Assembly (NCBI GenBank): GCA_018383195.1 | Contig: JAGZOP010000010.1 | Location: forward strand, 1 to 64,000 | Direction: 5' to 3' | DNA from: Clostridiaceae bacterium | GTDB lineage: Bacteria > Bacillota > Clostridia > Oscillospirales > Butyricicoccaceae | DNA length: 64,000 nt | Shown here: positions 17,927 through 25,605 of the stretch, one piece after another | Position numbering within the stretch: position 1 is the first letter of the stretch | Layout of the letters: every line of letters starts with the position of its first letter | Translations under genes and position numbers: made by a program | Notes under the pieces: generated by a model | Databases searched by the model: none | What the model was told of the DNA's origin: nothing | What the model saw: the letters and a program-made list of their open reading frames with translations, nothing else

Positions 17927-18643
17927 TTACTCCTCGTCCGGCATGGATGGCAGCAGGGACTGCGCCAAGTCAGGCCGTTCGGTCTCGATAAAGTTGACGC
18001 CGAACGCCAGCATGCGCGTAAGCTCCTCTGTGTCCGTAGTCTCGGTCGATGCAAGGAACAGGCCGCAGCGCAGCGCTTCCTCGCATAGCTCTGCCGTCAG
18101 TACCGCGGGGGCGGCGCGCAGACCGAACAGTCCGGCTTCCTGCGTCGCACGAATCAGCGCGGTCACATCGGCAGGCGTACCGGGCAGATCGCCCATCATA
18201 TGCAGCGCCGGATTTTTCCGCGCCGCAGCAGCCGCAGCCGGCAAATCCAGCCCGCCGAAATAAGCGTTGTCCAGATAGTCGGCATGGCTCAGCGCGATCT
18301 TGACCTGCGGACAGACCGCCGGATTTTTCAGGTCAATACAAATTTTTGCCGCGCAGGATTTCGCAAGTTCGATTGCCTGACCCACAGCGACAATCTTGGG
18401 GAAAAACCGGCGCAGCTCGATATATTCTGCCTCACCGGCTGCATGAAAGGTACCTTCCGTATCACGGAAACCGCCATGGGAGCACAGGACCGCAATCCCG
18501 TCCCGGGTCATATCGAGCGGGAGGGTGCAGCCGTTCGCGCCGCGCTCATTGCCCGCCATAATGGATTCCAGACTGTCCGGGTCGGTATACATGCAGCCGG
18601 GCGCGGACACGATAAATTGATCTCGATTGGTGTAATGCATCAT
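17927..18643 (-). CDS. Degenerate glycerophosphodiester phosphodiesterase-like TIM-barrel protein
   Basis: 238 residues. The order of motifs follows GDPD enzymes (start strand, E-x-D strand, late strand ending in FIETERPDLA), but key residues differ. The usual HRG is SAPG, the acidic strand reads CTLPLDMTRDGIAV, and the usual HD is SHGG. Catalytic activity of the standard type is therefore doubtful. The ATG at 18643 is chosen because further upstream the frame runs into a repeat element; AAGAGG lies 10-12 bases before it. Could be a binding protein or an altered esterase. Confidence 0.6.
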   Translation of the reverse strand: MMHYTNRDQFIVSAPGCMYTDPDSLESIMAGNERGANGCTLPLDMTRDGIAVLCSHGGFRDTEGTFHAAGEAEYIELRRFFPKIVAVGQAIELAKSCAAKICIDLKNPAVCPQVKIALSHADYLDNAYFGGLDLPAAAAAARKNPALHMMGDLPGTPADVTALIRATQEAGLFGLRAAPAVLTAELCEEALRCGLFLASTETTDTEELTRMLAFGVNFIETERPDLAQSLLPSMPDEE

Positions 18644-18673
18644 TTGAAATGCGCCTCTTTTGCAGATTGAAGC

Positions 18674-18754
18674 GTGCAGAGTTGAGAGTGAAGAGACATT
18701 TCTCTCCACTCTAGTGCCGCATTGCGGCACGCCACTCCTCACTCTTCACTCTTA
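18674..18754. repeat. Interspersed purine/hairpin/pyrimidine element, copy 2
   Basis: The purine tract (GAGTTGAGAGTGAAGAG) is followed by CACTCTA, a hairpin GTGCCGC ATT GCGGCAC (18714-18730), and a pyrimidine tract. Bases 18703-18754 are nearly the reverse complement of 23261-23312, differing at only a few positions. It separates the cyclophilin gene from the GDPD-like gene and ends at the cyclophilin stop codon. Confidence 0.85.
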
Positions 18755-19273
18755 TCAGATGGTTTCCGGTTCCGGGTACTCGACGCCGAACGTCTCGACG
18801 GTGACCTTCTTCATCGCCTGCTTCTCGCGCGGACGGTCGTGCCAGTCGCGCTTGGTGTTGACGATGGTATCCACAGCCTCCATGCCCTCGAGCACCATAC
18901 CGAAGGACGCATACTCGCCGTCCAGATGCGGGGAATCCTCGGTCATGATGAAGAACTGAGAGCCTGCCGAATCCGGAATCGCGGTGCGCGCCATGCTCAG
19001 CACGCCGCGGGTATGGTTGAGGTCGTTCTGGAAGCCGTTCGCCGTAAACTCGCCGCGAATCTCATAGCCGGGGCCGCCTACGCCGGTGCCTTCCGGGTCG
19101 CCGCCCTGAATCATGAAGCCCGGGATAACGCGGTGGAAAATCAAACCGTCGTAAAAGCCCTTCTTCACGAGGGAAATGAAGTTATTGACCGTATTCGGGG
19201 CAATTTCGGGGTACAGTTCCGCCTTGATGATGTCGCCATTTTCCATTTCAATGGTAACTACTGGATTTGCCAT
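18755..19273 (-). CDS. Peptidyl-prolyl cis-trans isomerase, cyclophilin type
   Basis: 172-residue cytoplasmic cyclophilin with no signal peptide. Core motifs FHRVIPGFMIQGGDP, GPGYEI and GSQFFIMT are intact, giving the catalytic Arg, Phe, Met and Gln expected for proline isomerisation in protein folding. The ATG at 19273 follows TTAGGAGTG; the longer frame has no ribosome site. A possible promoter (TTGTAT-17-TAAACT) lies about 60 bases upstream. Confidence 0.95.
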   Translation of the reverse strand: MANPVVTIEMENGDIIKAELYPEIAPNTVNNFISLVKKGFYDGLIFHRVIPGFMIQGGDPEGTGVGGPGYEIRGEFTANGFQNDLNHTRGVLSMARTAIPDSAGSQFFIMTEDSPHLDGEYASFGMVLEGMEAVDTIVNTKRDWHDRPREKQAMKKVTVETFGVEYPEPETI

Positions 19274-19508
19274 GTATGATACACTCCTAATCTCAAATAA
19301 ACTTTTGCCGCGCTGGGCGGGATTTCTAATCAATATATAGTTTAACAAACAATGCGGTTTGATACAAGGGAAAGCCGCTCTTTTTTCTGATTTTACAATG
19401 GGCAGGGCAGGGGAGAGGGGACCTCCGGCGGCAACTCCGACAATTTCACCCCGCGCGCCGCGTCGTGCTTTGGCGGAGTTGCCACTGTGTTTTGGAGCAG
19501 AATTTTGC

Positions 19509-19514
19509 TATACT
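19509..19514 (+). promoter_or_regulatory. Candidate extended -10 for the 301-residue membrane protein
   Basis: TATACT preceded by TGC gives an extended -10; no good -35 is visible at the right distance. It is the best transcription signal in the 315-base gap 19274-19588, which otherwise shows nothing recognisable. Confidence 0.45.
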
Positions 19515-19588
19515 AATAGTATCTGCACATCTTGTCTGTGCAAAACGCAGATTTTTGTAAATTCCATCGATCAGGGAGGAGAAACCCC

Positions 19589-20494
19589 ATGAAACTCAAA
19601 GTCCTTACTCCGGTACTCGTCGGCGCGGCGGCGCTTATTTGTGCGGTGCTGCGCGGTTTGAATCTCATATCCGGCTACGAAGCCGGCACCGGCCTGCCGG
19701 TTCCCGGAAATCCTGCGGAAACCGGACTGATTGCGCTGAGCGCTGTCATGGCGGTCGCGCTGCTCCTGATTGCACACACCTACCGCAAGAACCGCGGCAT
19801 CCAGTTCGAGGCTGCTTTTGCGGGCAGCGGCACGCTGTTTAAGATGATTTCTGTCATTGCGGGACTCGTCATGATGGCTGCCGGCGCACTGGGTCTGTAT
19901 CAGACCGTTGCGGGCGGCGCCCCTGCATCCGATCCAGAAATGATGCTGACCGCGCCGGTTTCCCCCCTCGCAACCCTGCCCATGATTTTGCTCTGGATTC
20001 TCGCCATCCTGACTGGCGGCTGCTTGATCGGACTTGCGTCCGCGCTCAGCCGCAAGTCCATCAGCGCATCGAACGCGATGCTTACCATCTTTCCCATGTT
20101 CTGGTCGTGCTTTGACCTCATCATCACGTTCAAGGACAATGGCGCATCCCCGTTTGTCGGGCTGTACGCCTTTGAACTGCTCGCTGCCATCCTGCTGACC
20201 TATGCTTTTTATACGCTCGCAGGCTTCCTGTACTCTACCGCGAACCCCGCCCGCTTTGCATTCTCCGCAGGTCTTGCCGTGATCCTGTGCATCGCCTGTG
20301 TCGGCGGCGCGGGCATTTCGCTCGCATCGGGCGCGGCGGCGGTCACGTTTTCTCCGGAAACCCTGCTGCGCTATGTCTGCTTCCTCGCATCGGGCGTATG
20401 GATGTTCGCTCTGCTTGTGCTGCTGACCCGCAACACGGCGAAAGATACCCCCGAAACCGCGCCTGAACTGTTCGAGGCACAGACAGAAAACTGA
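19589..20494 (+). CDS. Polytopic membrane protein of unknown function
   Basis: 301 residues with about seven or eight hydrophobic helices spread through the protein, e.g. VLVGAAALICAVLRGLNLI at the N-terminus and a C-terminal ASGVWMFALLVLLT helix, ending in a short acidic tail. No family recognised and no catalytic motifs. The start is set by GGGAGGAG ahead of the ATG at 19589. It stands alone with its own terminator. Confidence 0.8.
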   Translation: MKLKVLTPVLVGAAALICAVLRGLNLISGYEAGTGLPVPGNPAETGLIALSAVMAVALLLIAHTYRKNRGIQFEAAFAGSGTLFKMISVIAGLVMMAAGALGLYQTVAGGAPASDPEMMLTAPVSPLATLPMILLWILAILTGGCLIGLASALSRKSISASNAMLTIFPMFWSCFDLIITFKDNGASPFVGLYAFELLAAILLTYAFYTLAGFLYSTANPARFAFSAGLAVILCIACVGGAGISLASGAAAVTFSPETLLRYVCFLASGVWMFALLVLLTRNTAKDTPETAPELFEAQTEN

Positions 20495-20504
20495 ACCCGC
20501 CGTT

Positions 20505-20532
20505 AAAATCCTGCTAAACCCGGCAGGATTTT
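20505..20532 (+). terminator. Terminator after the membrane protein gene
   Basis: Arms AAAATCCTGC and GCAGGATTTT with an 8-base loop, 11 bases after the stop codon. Confidence 0.8.
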
Positions 20533-20541
20533 ATACTTTGG

Positions 20542-20570
20542 TTGCATTATTTTGCCGCTTTTGATACAAT
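20542..20570 (+). promoter_or_regulatory. Promoter of the MBOAT-SGNH operon
   Basis: -35 TTGCAT, 17-base spacer, -10 TACAAT, about 80 bases before the MBOAT start codon. Confidence 0.7.
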
Positions 20571-20649
20571 GAGCGGGGCAGACTAACAACCTTCCCCATT
20601 CCCTCCGCAGACGGAGAGTACTTCCATCCACCCCGACCGAGGACAACAT

Positions 20650-22158
20650 ATGATCTTCAATTCTCTGCAATTTCTGATCTTTTTCCCACTGGTGACGCTG
20701 CTGTATTTTGCATTCCCGCAGCGCGTGCGGTGGGTCTGGCTGCTCGTCACCAGCTACTATTTCTATATGTGCTGGAACCCGCGGTATGCAGTGCTCATCG
20801 CAACTTCAACGGTCATCACCTTCCTGAGCGGTCTGCTGATCGACCGCGAAAACCGCGAAGCCGACGAGAAAAAACGAACCCGCCGGAAAAAACTTTGGGT
20901 GGCGCTCAGTTTTCTTCTGAATCTCGCCATCCTGTTCTTCTTCAAGTACTGGGGATTTTTCTCCGGCAACATCATCGCCCTCGGTGGTTTGCTTGGCGTT
21001 TCCATCGAAATGCCCACCTTTGATGTGCTGCTGCCGGTCGGCATCTCGTTCTACACCTTTCAGGCGCTCAGCTACACCATGGATGTGTACCGCGGCGAAA
21101 TTTACGCCGAGCGCAACCTGTTCAAGTACGCGCTGTTTGTATCTTTTTTCCCGCAGCTTGTTGCGGGACCGATTGAGCGCTCCAAAAACCTGCTGATTCA
21201 GGTCAATCAGCCGCATTATTTTGACCCTGACCGCGTGCGTAACGGTTTGCTCCTGATGCTCTGGGGATTTTTCCAAAAGGTCGTGATTGCGGACCGCATT
21301 GCAGCGCTCGTCAATCAGGTCTACGGGCACTGGAATGAGGTCGCAGGCGTTTCCATCGTGCTGGCGACCGTGCTGTTTGCCGTACAGATTTACTGCGATT
21401 TCGGCGGCTATTCGGACATCGCCATCGGCACCGCCGAGGTGCTCGGTTTCTCGCTGATGAAGAACTTCAACCAGCCGTATCTGTCCAAATCGTGCGGCGA
21501 GTTCTGGCATCGCTGGCACATTTCGCTGTCGTCGTGGTTCCGCGATTATCTGTACATCCCGCTCGGCGGCAACCGCAAGGGCAAAGGACGCAAGTATTTC
21601 AACAATCTGGTCACGTTTACGGTTTCCGGTCTGTGGCACGGCGCACAGTGGAGCTACGTGGCATGGGGCGGTCTGAACGGTCTGTATCAGGTTGTGGGGG
21701 ATATCTTGAAACCCGCGCGGCAGGGGCTCATCTCCGCGCTGCACATCAACCGCGAAAGCCGAATCTGGTCGGCGGTGCGCATTGTGTGCACGTTCTGTCT
21801 GATCGACCTTGCATGGCTGTTCTTCCGCGCACCGTCGTTTTTGACCGGCGTGGCAATGATTCACCGCGCTGTGACCTGCTTTTCCTTGGAATCGCTGTTC
21901 CTCACCGGTGCGGACGGCTCGCTCGGGCTTTATACCCTCGGTCTGGACGCCGCCGGGTTCTGGCTTGCCGTCATCTGCATCCTGATTCTCGCGGTTGCAG
22001 ACATCGTCAAGGAAAAGCATCCCATCCGTCCGATGATTACCCGCCTGCCGCTTGTGCCGCGCTGGATTCTGTACTTTGTGTTCCTGTATGTGATTCTGAT
22101 TTTCGGCGCATACGGTCCCGGGTTTGACGCTTCGGCGTTCATCTATTTTCAGTTCTAA
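20650..22158 (+). CDS. MBOAT family O-acyltransferase (AlgI/PatA/DltB-like)
   Basis: 502-residue multi-spanning acyltransferase that passes acyl groups across the membrane to an extracellular acceptor. Visible are the family blocks FFKYWGFF, SFYTFQALSYTMDVYRG, FFPQLVAGPIER, DFGGYSDIAIG, EFWHRWHISLSSWFRDYLYI and the catalytic-histidine segment VSGLWHGAQWSYVAWG. The length and motif order match the AlgI branch. It lies 12 bases upstream of an SGNH protein that should complete the transfer. Substrate (wall polysaccharide or other glycan) is not known. Confidence 0.93.
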   Translation: MIFNSLQFLIFFPLVTLLYFAFPQRVRWVWLLVTSYYFYMCWNPRYAVLIATSTVITFLSGLLIDRENREADEKKRTRRKKLWVALSFLLNLAILFFFKYWGFFSGNIIALGGLLGVSIEMPTFDVLLPVGISFYTFQALSYTMDVYRGEIYAERNLFKYALFVSFFPQLVAGPIERSKNLLIQVNQPHYFDPDRVRNGLLLMLWGFFQKVVIADRIAALVNQVYGHWNEVAGVSIVLATVLFAVQIYCDFGGYSDIAIGTAEVLGFSLMKNFNQPYLSKSCGEFWHRWHISLSSWFRDYLYIPLGGNRKGKGRKYFNNLVTFTVSGLWHGAQWSYVAWGGLNGLYQVVGDILKPARQGLISALHINRESRIWSAVRIVCTFCLIDLAWLFFRAPSFLTGVAMIHRAVTCFSLESLFLTGADGSLGLYTLGLDAAGFWLAVICILILAVADIVKEKHPIRPMITRLPLVPRWILYFVFLYVILIFGAYGPGFDASAFIYFQF

Positions 22159-22170
22159 GGAGGCCGCCCC

Positions 22171-23256
22171 ATGAGCAAAAACAAAAAATTCGTTTTGCAG
22201 GCGGTCGTTTTCTGCCTGATCTTCGCGCTTACGTTTTTCCCGATTCAGGAAATCTTCGCGCGGAAATCACTCGAAACCCCGTGGAACATGACCCCGAAAA
22301 TCTCCGGCTTTTATAACGAACCGGAGGACGAATTTTCGGTGATGTATTTTGGTTCGTCGCATGCCTATGCATCGTTTTCGCCGCTTGAAATCTGGAAGCA
22401 GACCGGCATCAAAAGCTATGTGTTTGCCACCCAGATGCAGCCCATGTGGGCAAGCGTCACGTATCTGAAAGAGGCGCTCAAAACGCAGAAACCCGAACTG
22501 GTCATCCTCGAGTGCAACATGCTGTATGAGGATAAGAACTACATGGATGCCAGCGTCAACCATTCCTTTATGGACGACATCCCGCTGAGCGCAAATAAAG
22601 TTGCGCTTGCGCAGCAGGCTGCCGAAAAAGGGGAGCGCTTCCCGCTGGTGTTCAACTTCGTCAAGTACCATTCCCGCTGGGCGGCGCTCAAAGCAGAGGA
22701 TTTTTCATTCCGCCGCCGAGAGACGCGCGACCCCTATAAGGGTTTTGTCATCCTGCCGCCTAAGGTCGGCGGCGACCGCATCGACCGCTTTGACCTGACC
22801 GGCGTGGACGCTTCGGATACGCTGCCGCTCAGCGCGAAGAACGAGCAGTATCTGCGCGAGTTTATCGAGCTGTGTCAGGCAGAGGGCATCGACCTGTGGC
22901 TGACCAAAGCGCCCAGCAACCTCTCTCCCGAAAACCTGCAAATCATGAACGCCGCTGCCGAAATTGCTGCCGAGTACGGCGTGCCGTTCGATGATTTCAA
23001 CAGCGAGGAGGACTATGCCGCCATCGGCATCACAGCGGAAGAGAATTTCTTCGATCAGCGCCACATGGACATCGTGGGTGCGACCCGGTTCAGCGACTAT
23101 TTTTCCGGTCTGCTGACCGCGCGCTATCCGCATCTCACAACCGACCCGGACGACCCTGCGTGGGCAGCCGATTATGAAACCTATCAGGCTGCCGTGGCGG
23201 ACGCGATTGCCAATCCGGTTGCGGGCAAAACGACCACCGCCGCAGAAAACCAGTAA
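22171..23256 (+). CDS. SGNH-hydrolase-fold partner of the MBOAT acyltransferase
   Basis: 361 residues. The N-terminal helix (about residues 7-30) probably anchors it outside the cytoplasmic membrane. SGNH blocks can be placed at YFGSSHAY (nucleophile Ser), ILECNM and FDQRHMD (Asp-His). DltD/AlgX/PatB-like proteins accept the acyl group from an MBOAT partner or transfer it to glycan. The start codon follows GGAGG, and the tight spacing to the MBOAT gene indicates one operon. A repeat element follows directly. Confidence 0.82.
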   Translation: MSKNKKFVLQAVVFCLIFALTFFPIQEIFARKSLETPWNMTPKISGFYNEPEDEFSVMYFGSSHAYASFSPLEIWKQTGIKSYVFATQMQPMWASVTYLKEALKTQKPELVILECNMLYEDKNYMDASVNHSFMDDIPLSANKVALAQQAAEKGERFPLVFNFVKYHSRWAALKAEDFSFRRRETRDPYKGFVILPPKVGGDRIDRFDLTGVDASDTLPLSAKNEQYLREFIELCQAEGIDLWLTKAPSNLSPENLQIMNAAAEIAAEYGVPFDDFNSEEDYAAIGITAEENFFDQRHMDIVGATRFSDYFSGLLTARYPHLTTDPDDPAWAADYETYQAAVADAIANPVAGKTTTAAENQ

Positions 23257-23258
23257 AA

Positions 23259-23350
23259 AAGAGTGGAGAGTGAGGAGTGGCGTGCCGCATAGCGGCACTA
23301 GAGTGGAGATTCCCCGCTTCTTCACTCTCCACTCTCCACTCTCTACTCTA
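23259..23350. repeat. Interspersed purine/hairpin/pyrimidine element, copy 3
   Basis: Purine tract GAGTGGAGAGTGAGGAG, hairpin GTGCCGC ATA GCGGCAC (23282-23298), a second purine patch TAGAGTGGAGA, then a long pyrimidine tract of ACTCTCC units (23320-23349). The first 50 bases are nearly the reverse complement of copy 2. It sits between the SGNH gene and the ArsC-like gene. Confidence 0.85.
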
Positions 23351-23365
23351 TTTCGGAGGTTTTTT

Positions 23366-23722
23366 ATGTCAATCTTCATCTGTTATGAAAAATGCACCAC
23401 CTGCAAAAAGGCGCAGAAATGGCTGGACGAACACAGCGTTTCCTATAACCTGCGCCCCATCAAGGAGCACAACCCCACCGAAGCCGAGCTGCGCGCATGG
23501 CACAAGGCGAGCGGTCTGCCGCTGAAGCGCTTCTTCAACACCTCGGGGCAGCTGTACCGCTCCATGGAGCTGTCCAAAAAGCTGCCGGACATGTCCGAGG
23601 ACGAGCAGTTTGCCCTGCTTGCCACCGACGGCATGCTTGTGAAACGCCCGCTCTTTGTGGACGGGGATACCGTCCTTGTGGGCTTCAAGGAAGCCGACTG
23701 GGCAGAAAAACTGGAAAAGTAA
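23366..23722 (+). CDS. ArsC/Spx-family thioredoxin-fold protein
   Basis: 118 residues, close to the ArsC/YffB family length. The N-terminal CYEKCTTCKKAQ carries a CxxC pair and the RP motif region GLPLKRFFNTSG aligns with the arsenate reductase fold. Candidates are a glutathione-independent reductase or an Spx-like regulator; the sequence does not decide. The ATG at 23366 follows GGAGG; the open frame upstream is repeat DNA. Confidence 0.85.
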   Translation: MSIFICYEKCTTCKKAQKWLDEHSVSYNLRPIKEHNPTEAELRAWHKASGLPLKRFFNTSGQLYRSMELSKKLPDMSEDEQFALLATDGMLVKRPLFVDGDTVLVGFKEADWAEKLEK

Positions 23723-23732
23723 ATCTGCGCAT

Positions 23733-23763
23733 AAAAAAGCCTTCCCAAACGGGAAGGCTTTTT
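23733..23763. terminator. Bidirectional terminator between the ArsC-like gene and the ABC exporter
   Basis: Arms AAAGCCTTCCC and GGGAAGGCTTT with an AAAC loop, flanked by A- and T-runs, between convergent genes. Confidence 0.9.
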
Positions 23764-23774
23764 CTATATGCAGT

Positions 23775-25604
23775 TTACGACACCTGCTCGAACTGGCTGT
23801 TATACAGTCCGGCATAGAAGCCGCCCTGCGCCATCAGTTCTTCGTGATTGCCCTGCTCGATGATGTCGCCGTCCTTCATGCACAGGATGAGGTCGGCATT
23901 TTTAATGGTCGAGAGCCGGTGCGCGATGATGAAGCTCGTGCGCCCGGCGACCAGCGTATCCATTGCCTTCTGGATTTCGGACTCGGTGCGCGTATCGACC
24001 GATGAGGTCGCTTCGTCGAGAATCAGCACCGGACGGTCGGCAAGGATGGCGCGCGCGATGGTCAGCAGCTGCTTCTGTCCCTGCGAGATGTTGGATGCTT
24101 CTTCGTTCAGTTCCATCTGATAGCCGCCCGGCAGGGTCTGGATGAAGTGGTGTACACGCGCAGCCTTGGCGGCTGCGATGACCTCCTCGTCGGTCGCGTC
24201 CATGCGGCCGTAGCGCAGGTTTTCCATAATCGTTCCCTGGAACAGCCAAGTATCCTGCAAAACCATGCCGAAGGCGTCGCGCAGGCCGCGTCTGCCAAAC
24301 TCGCGGATGTTATGCCCGTCCAGATAGATGCCGCCGCCCTGCACATCATAATAGCGCATAAGGAGCTTGACCATGGTGGTCTTGCCCGCGCCGGTCGGAC
24401 CGACAATCGCGATTTTCTGTCCCGGATGCACGCGGGCACAGAAATCCTTGATGACCGTCTGCTCAGGGCGGTAGCCGAAGCGGACATGGTCGAATACGAC
24501 CTCGCCGCGGATATTGCCCGGGTGATAATCCTGCGCAGAGGACTGCTCTTCCTCTTCTTCGTCCATAAAGGTAAATACGCGCTCAGCGGCTGCCGCCATG
24601 GACTGGAGCATGTTGGTAATCTGCGCAATCTGCTGAATCGGCTGCGTGAAGTTGCGCACATACTGGATGAACGCCTGAATATTGCCGATGGTGATGCGGC
24701 CGGCTGCGGCAAGCATGGCGCCTGAAATCGCAACGCCCACATAGCCGAGGTTGCCGACCAGCACCATGATGGGGTGCATCATACCCGACATAAACTGGCT
24801 TTTCCATGCCGATTCGTACAGCTTGTCGTTGACGCGGCGGAACTCCTCACAGACTGCCGCCTCCTGTCCAAATGCCTGCACAATCGTATGCCCGCTGTAA
24901 ATCTCCTCAACCTGTCCGTTGATATCCCCGAGATATTCCTGTTGGCTGCGGAAATATTTCTGCGAAAAACGTACAACCAGACCGATCAGCCCCACCGAAA
25001 GCGGCAGCAGCACCACGGTGATGAGCGTCATCAGCGGCGAAATCGACAGCATCATGACCAGCACGCCGAGGATGGTCGATACTGAGGTGATAAGCTGGGT
25101 CACACTCTGGTTCAGACCGGCGCTCAGCGTATCGACATCGTTTGTAATGCGCGAGAGCACTTCGCCATAGGTGCGCGTTTCAAAGTAGCGCATCGGCATG
25201 CGGTCAATCTTTTCCACAATCTCGCGGCGCATGCGGAAGCAGATTTTCTGCGTGATGCCGGTCATCAGCCAACTTTGCAGGAAGGTGAGCGCGGCGCTCA
25301 ACACATACAGCCCGAGCGCAAAAATCAGGATGTGTGCAATCTTTGAAAAATCAATGCTTCCCGTGCCGCCAATTTTTGCGGTCATGCCCGCCGCAAGGGC
25401 AGTGGTCGCTGTACCGAGCACCTTGGGGCCGATGATGTTGAACACCGTGCCGCCAACCGCGAACAGCGCGACCAGAATGACCGCGATGCGGTATGAGCCG
25501 ATATAACCGAGCAGCTTTTTGATGGTGCCGCGGAAGTTTTTTGCCTTTTCCCCGGGCACGAAGCCGCGTCCCGGACCCCGATGATGACTGCGATGTTCCG
25601 CCAT
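23775..25604 (-). CDS. ABC exporter half-transporter (membrane plus ATPase), second subunit
   Basis: 609 residues: six membrane helices followed by a nucleotide-binding domain with Walker A GPTGAGKT, Q-loop, signature NISQGQKQLL, Walker B VLILDEATSSVD and H-loop HRLST. Pairs with the upstream half-transporter as a heterodimeric exporter of the LmrCD/BmrCD/YheHI kind, probably for drugs or lipids. The ATG at 25604 lies two bases after the partner's stop codon, with AAGGAGG inside the end of that gene; the GTG at 25613 is too close to that site. N-terminus is rich in His and Arg. Confidence 0.93.
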   Translation of the reverse strand: MAEHRSHHRGPGRGFVPGEKAKNFRGTIKKLLGYIGSYRIAVILVALFAVGGTVFNIIGPKVLGTATTALAAGMTAKIGGTGSIDFSKIAHILIFALGLYVLSAALTFLQSWLMTGITQKICFRMRREIVEKIDRMPMRYFETRTYGEVLSRITNDVDTLSAGLNQSVTQLITSVSTILGVLVMMLSISPLMTLITVVLLPLSVGLIGLVVRFSQKYFRSQQEYLGDINGQVEEIYSGHTIVQAFGQEAAVCEEFRRVNDKLYESAWKSQFMSGMMHPIMVLVGNLGYVGVAISGAMLAAAGRITIGNIQAFIQYVRNFTQPIQQIAQITNMLQSMAAAAERVFTFMDEEEEEQSSAQDYHPGNIRGEVVFDHVRFGYRPEQTVIKDFCARVHPGQKIAIVGPTGAGKTTMVKLLMRYYDVQGGGIYLDGHNIREFGRRGLRDAFGMVLQDTWLFQGTIMENLRYGRMDATDEEVIAAAKAARVHHFIQTLPGGYQMELNEEASNISQGQKQLLTIARAILADRPVLILDEATSSVDTRTESEIQKAMDTLVAGRTSFIIAHRLSTIKNADLILCMKDGDIIEQGNHEELMAQGGFYAGLYNSQFEQVS

Positions 25605-25605
25605 A

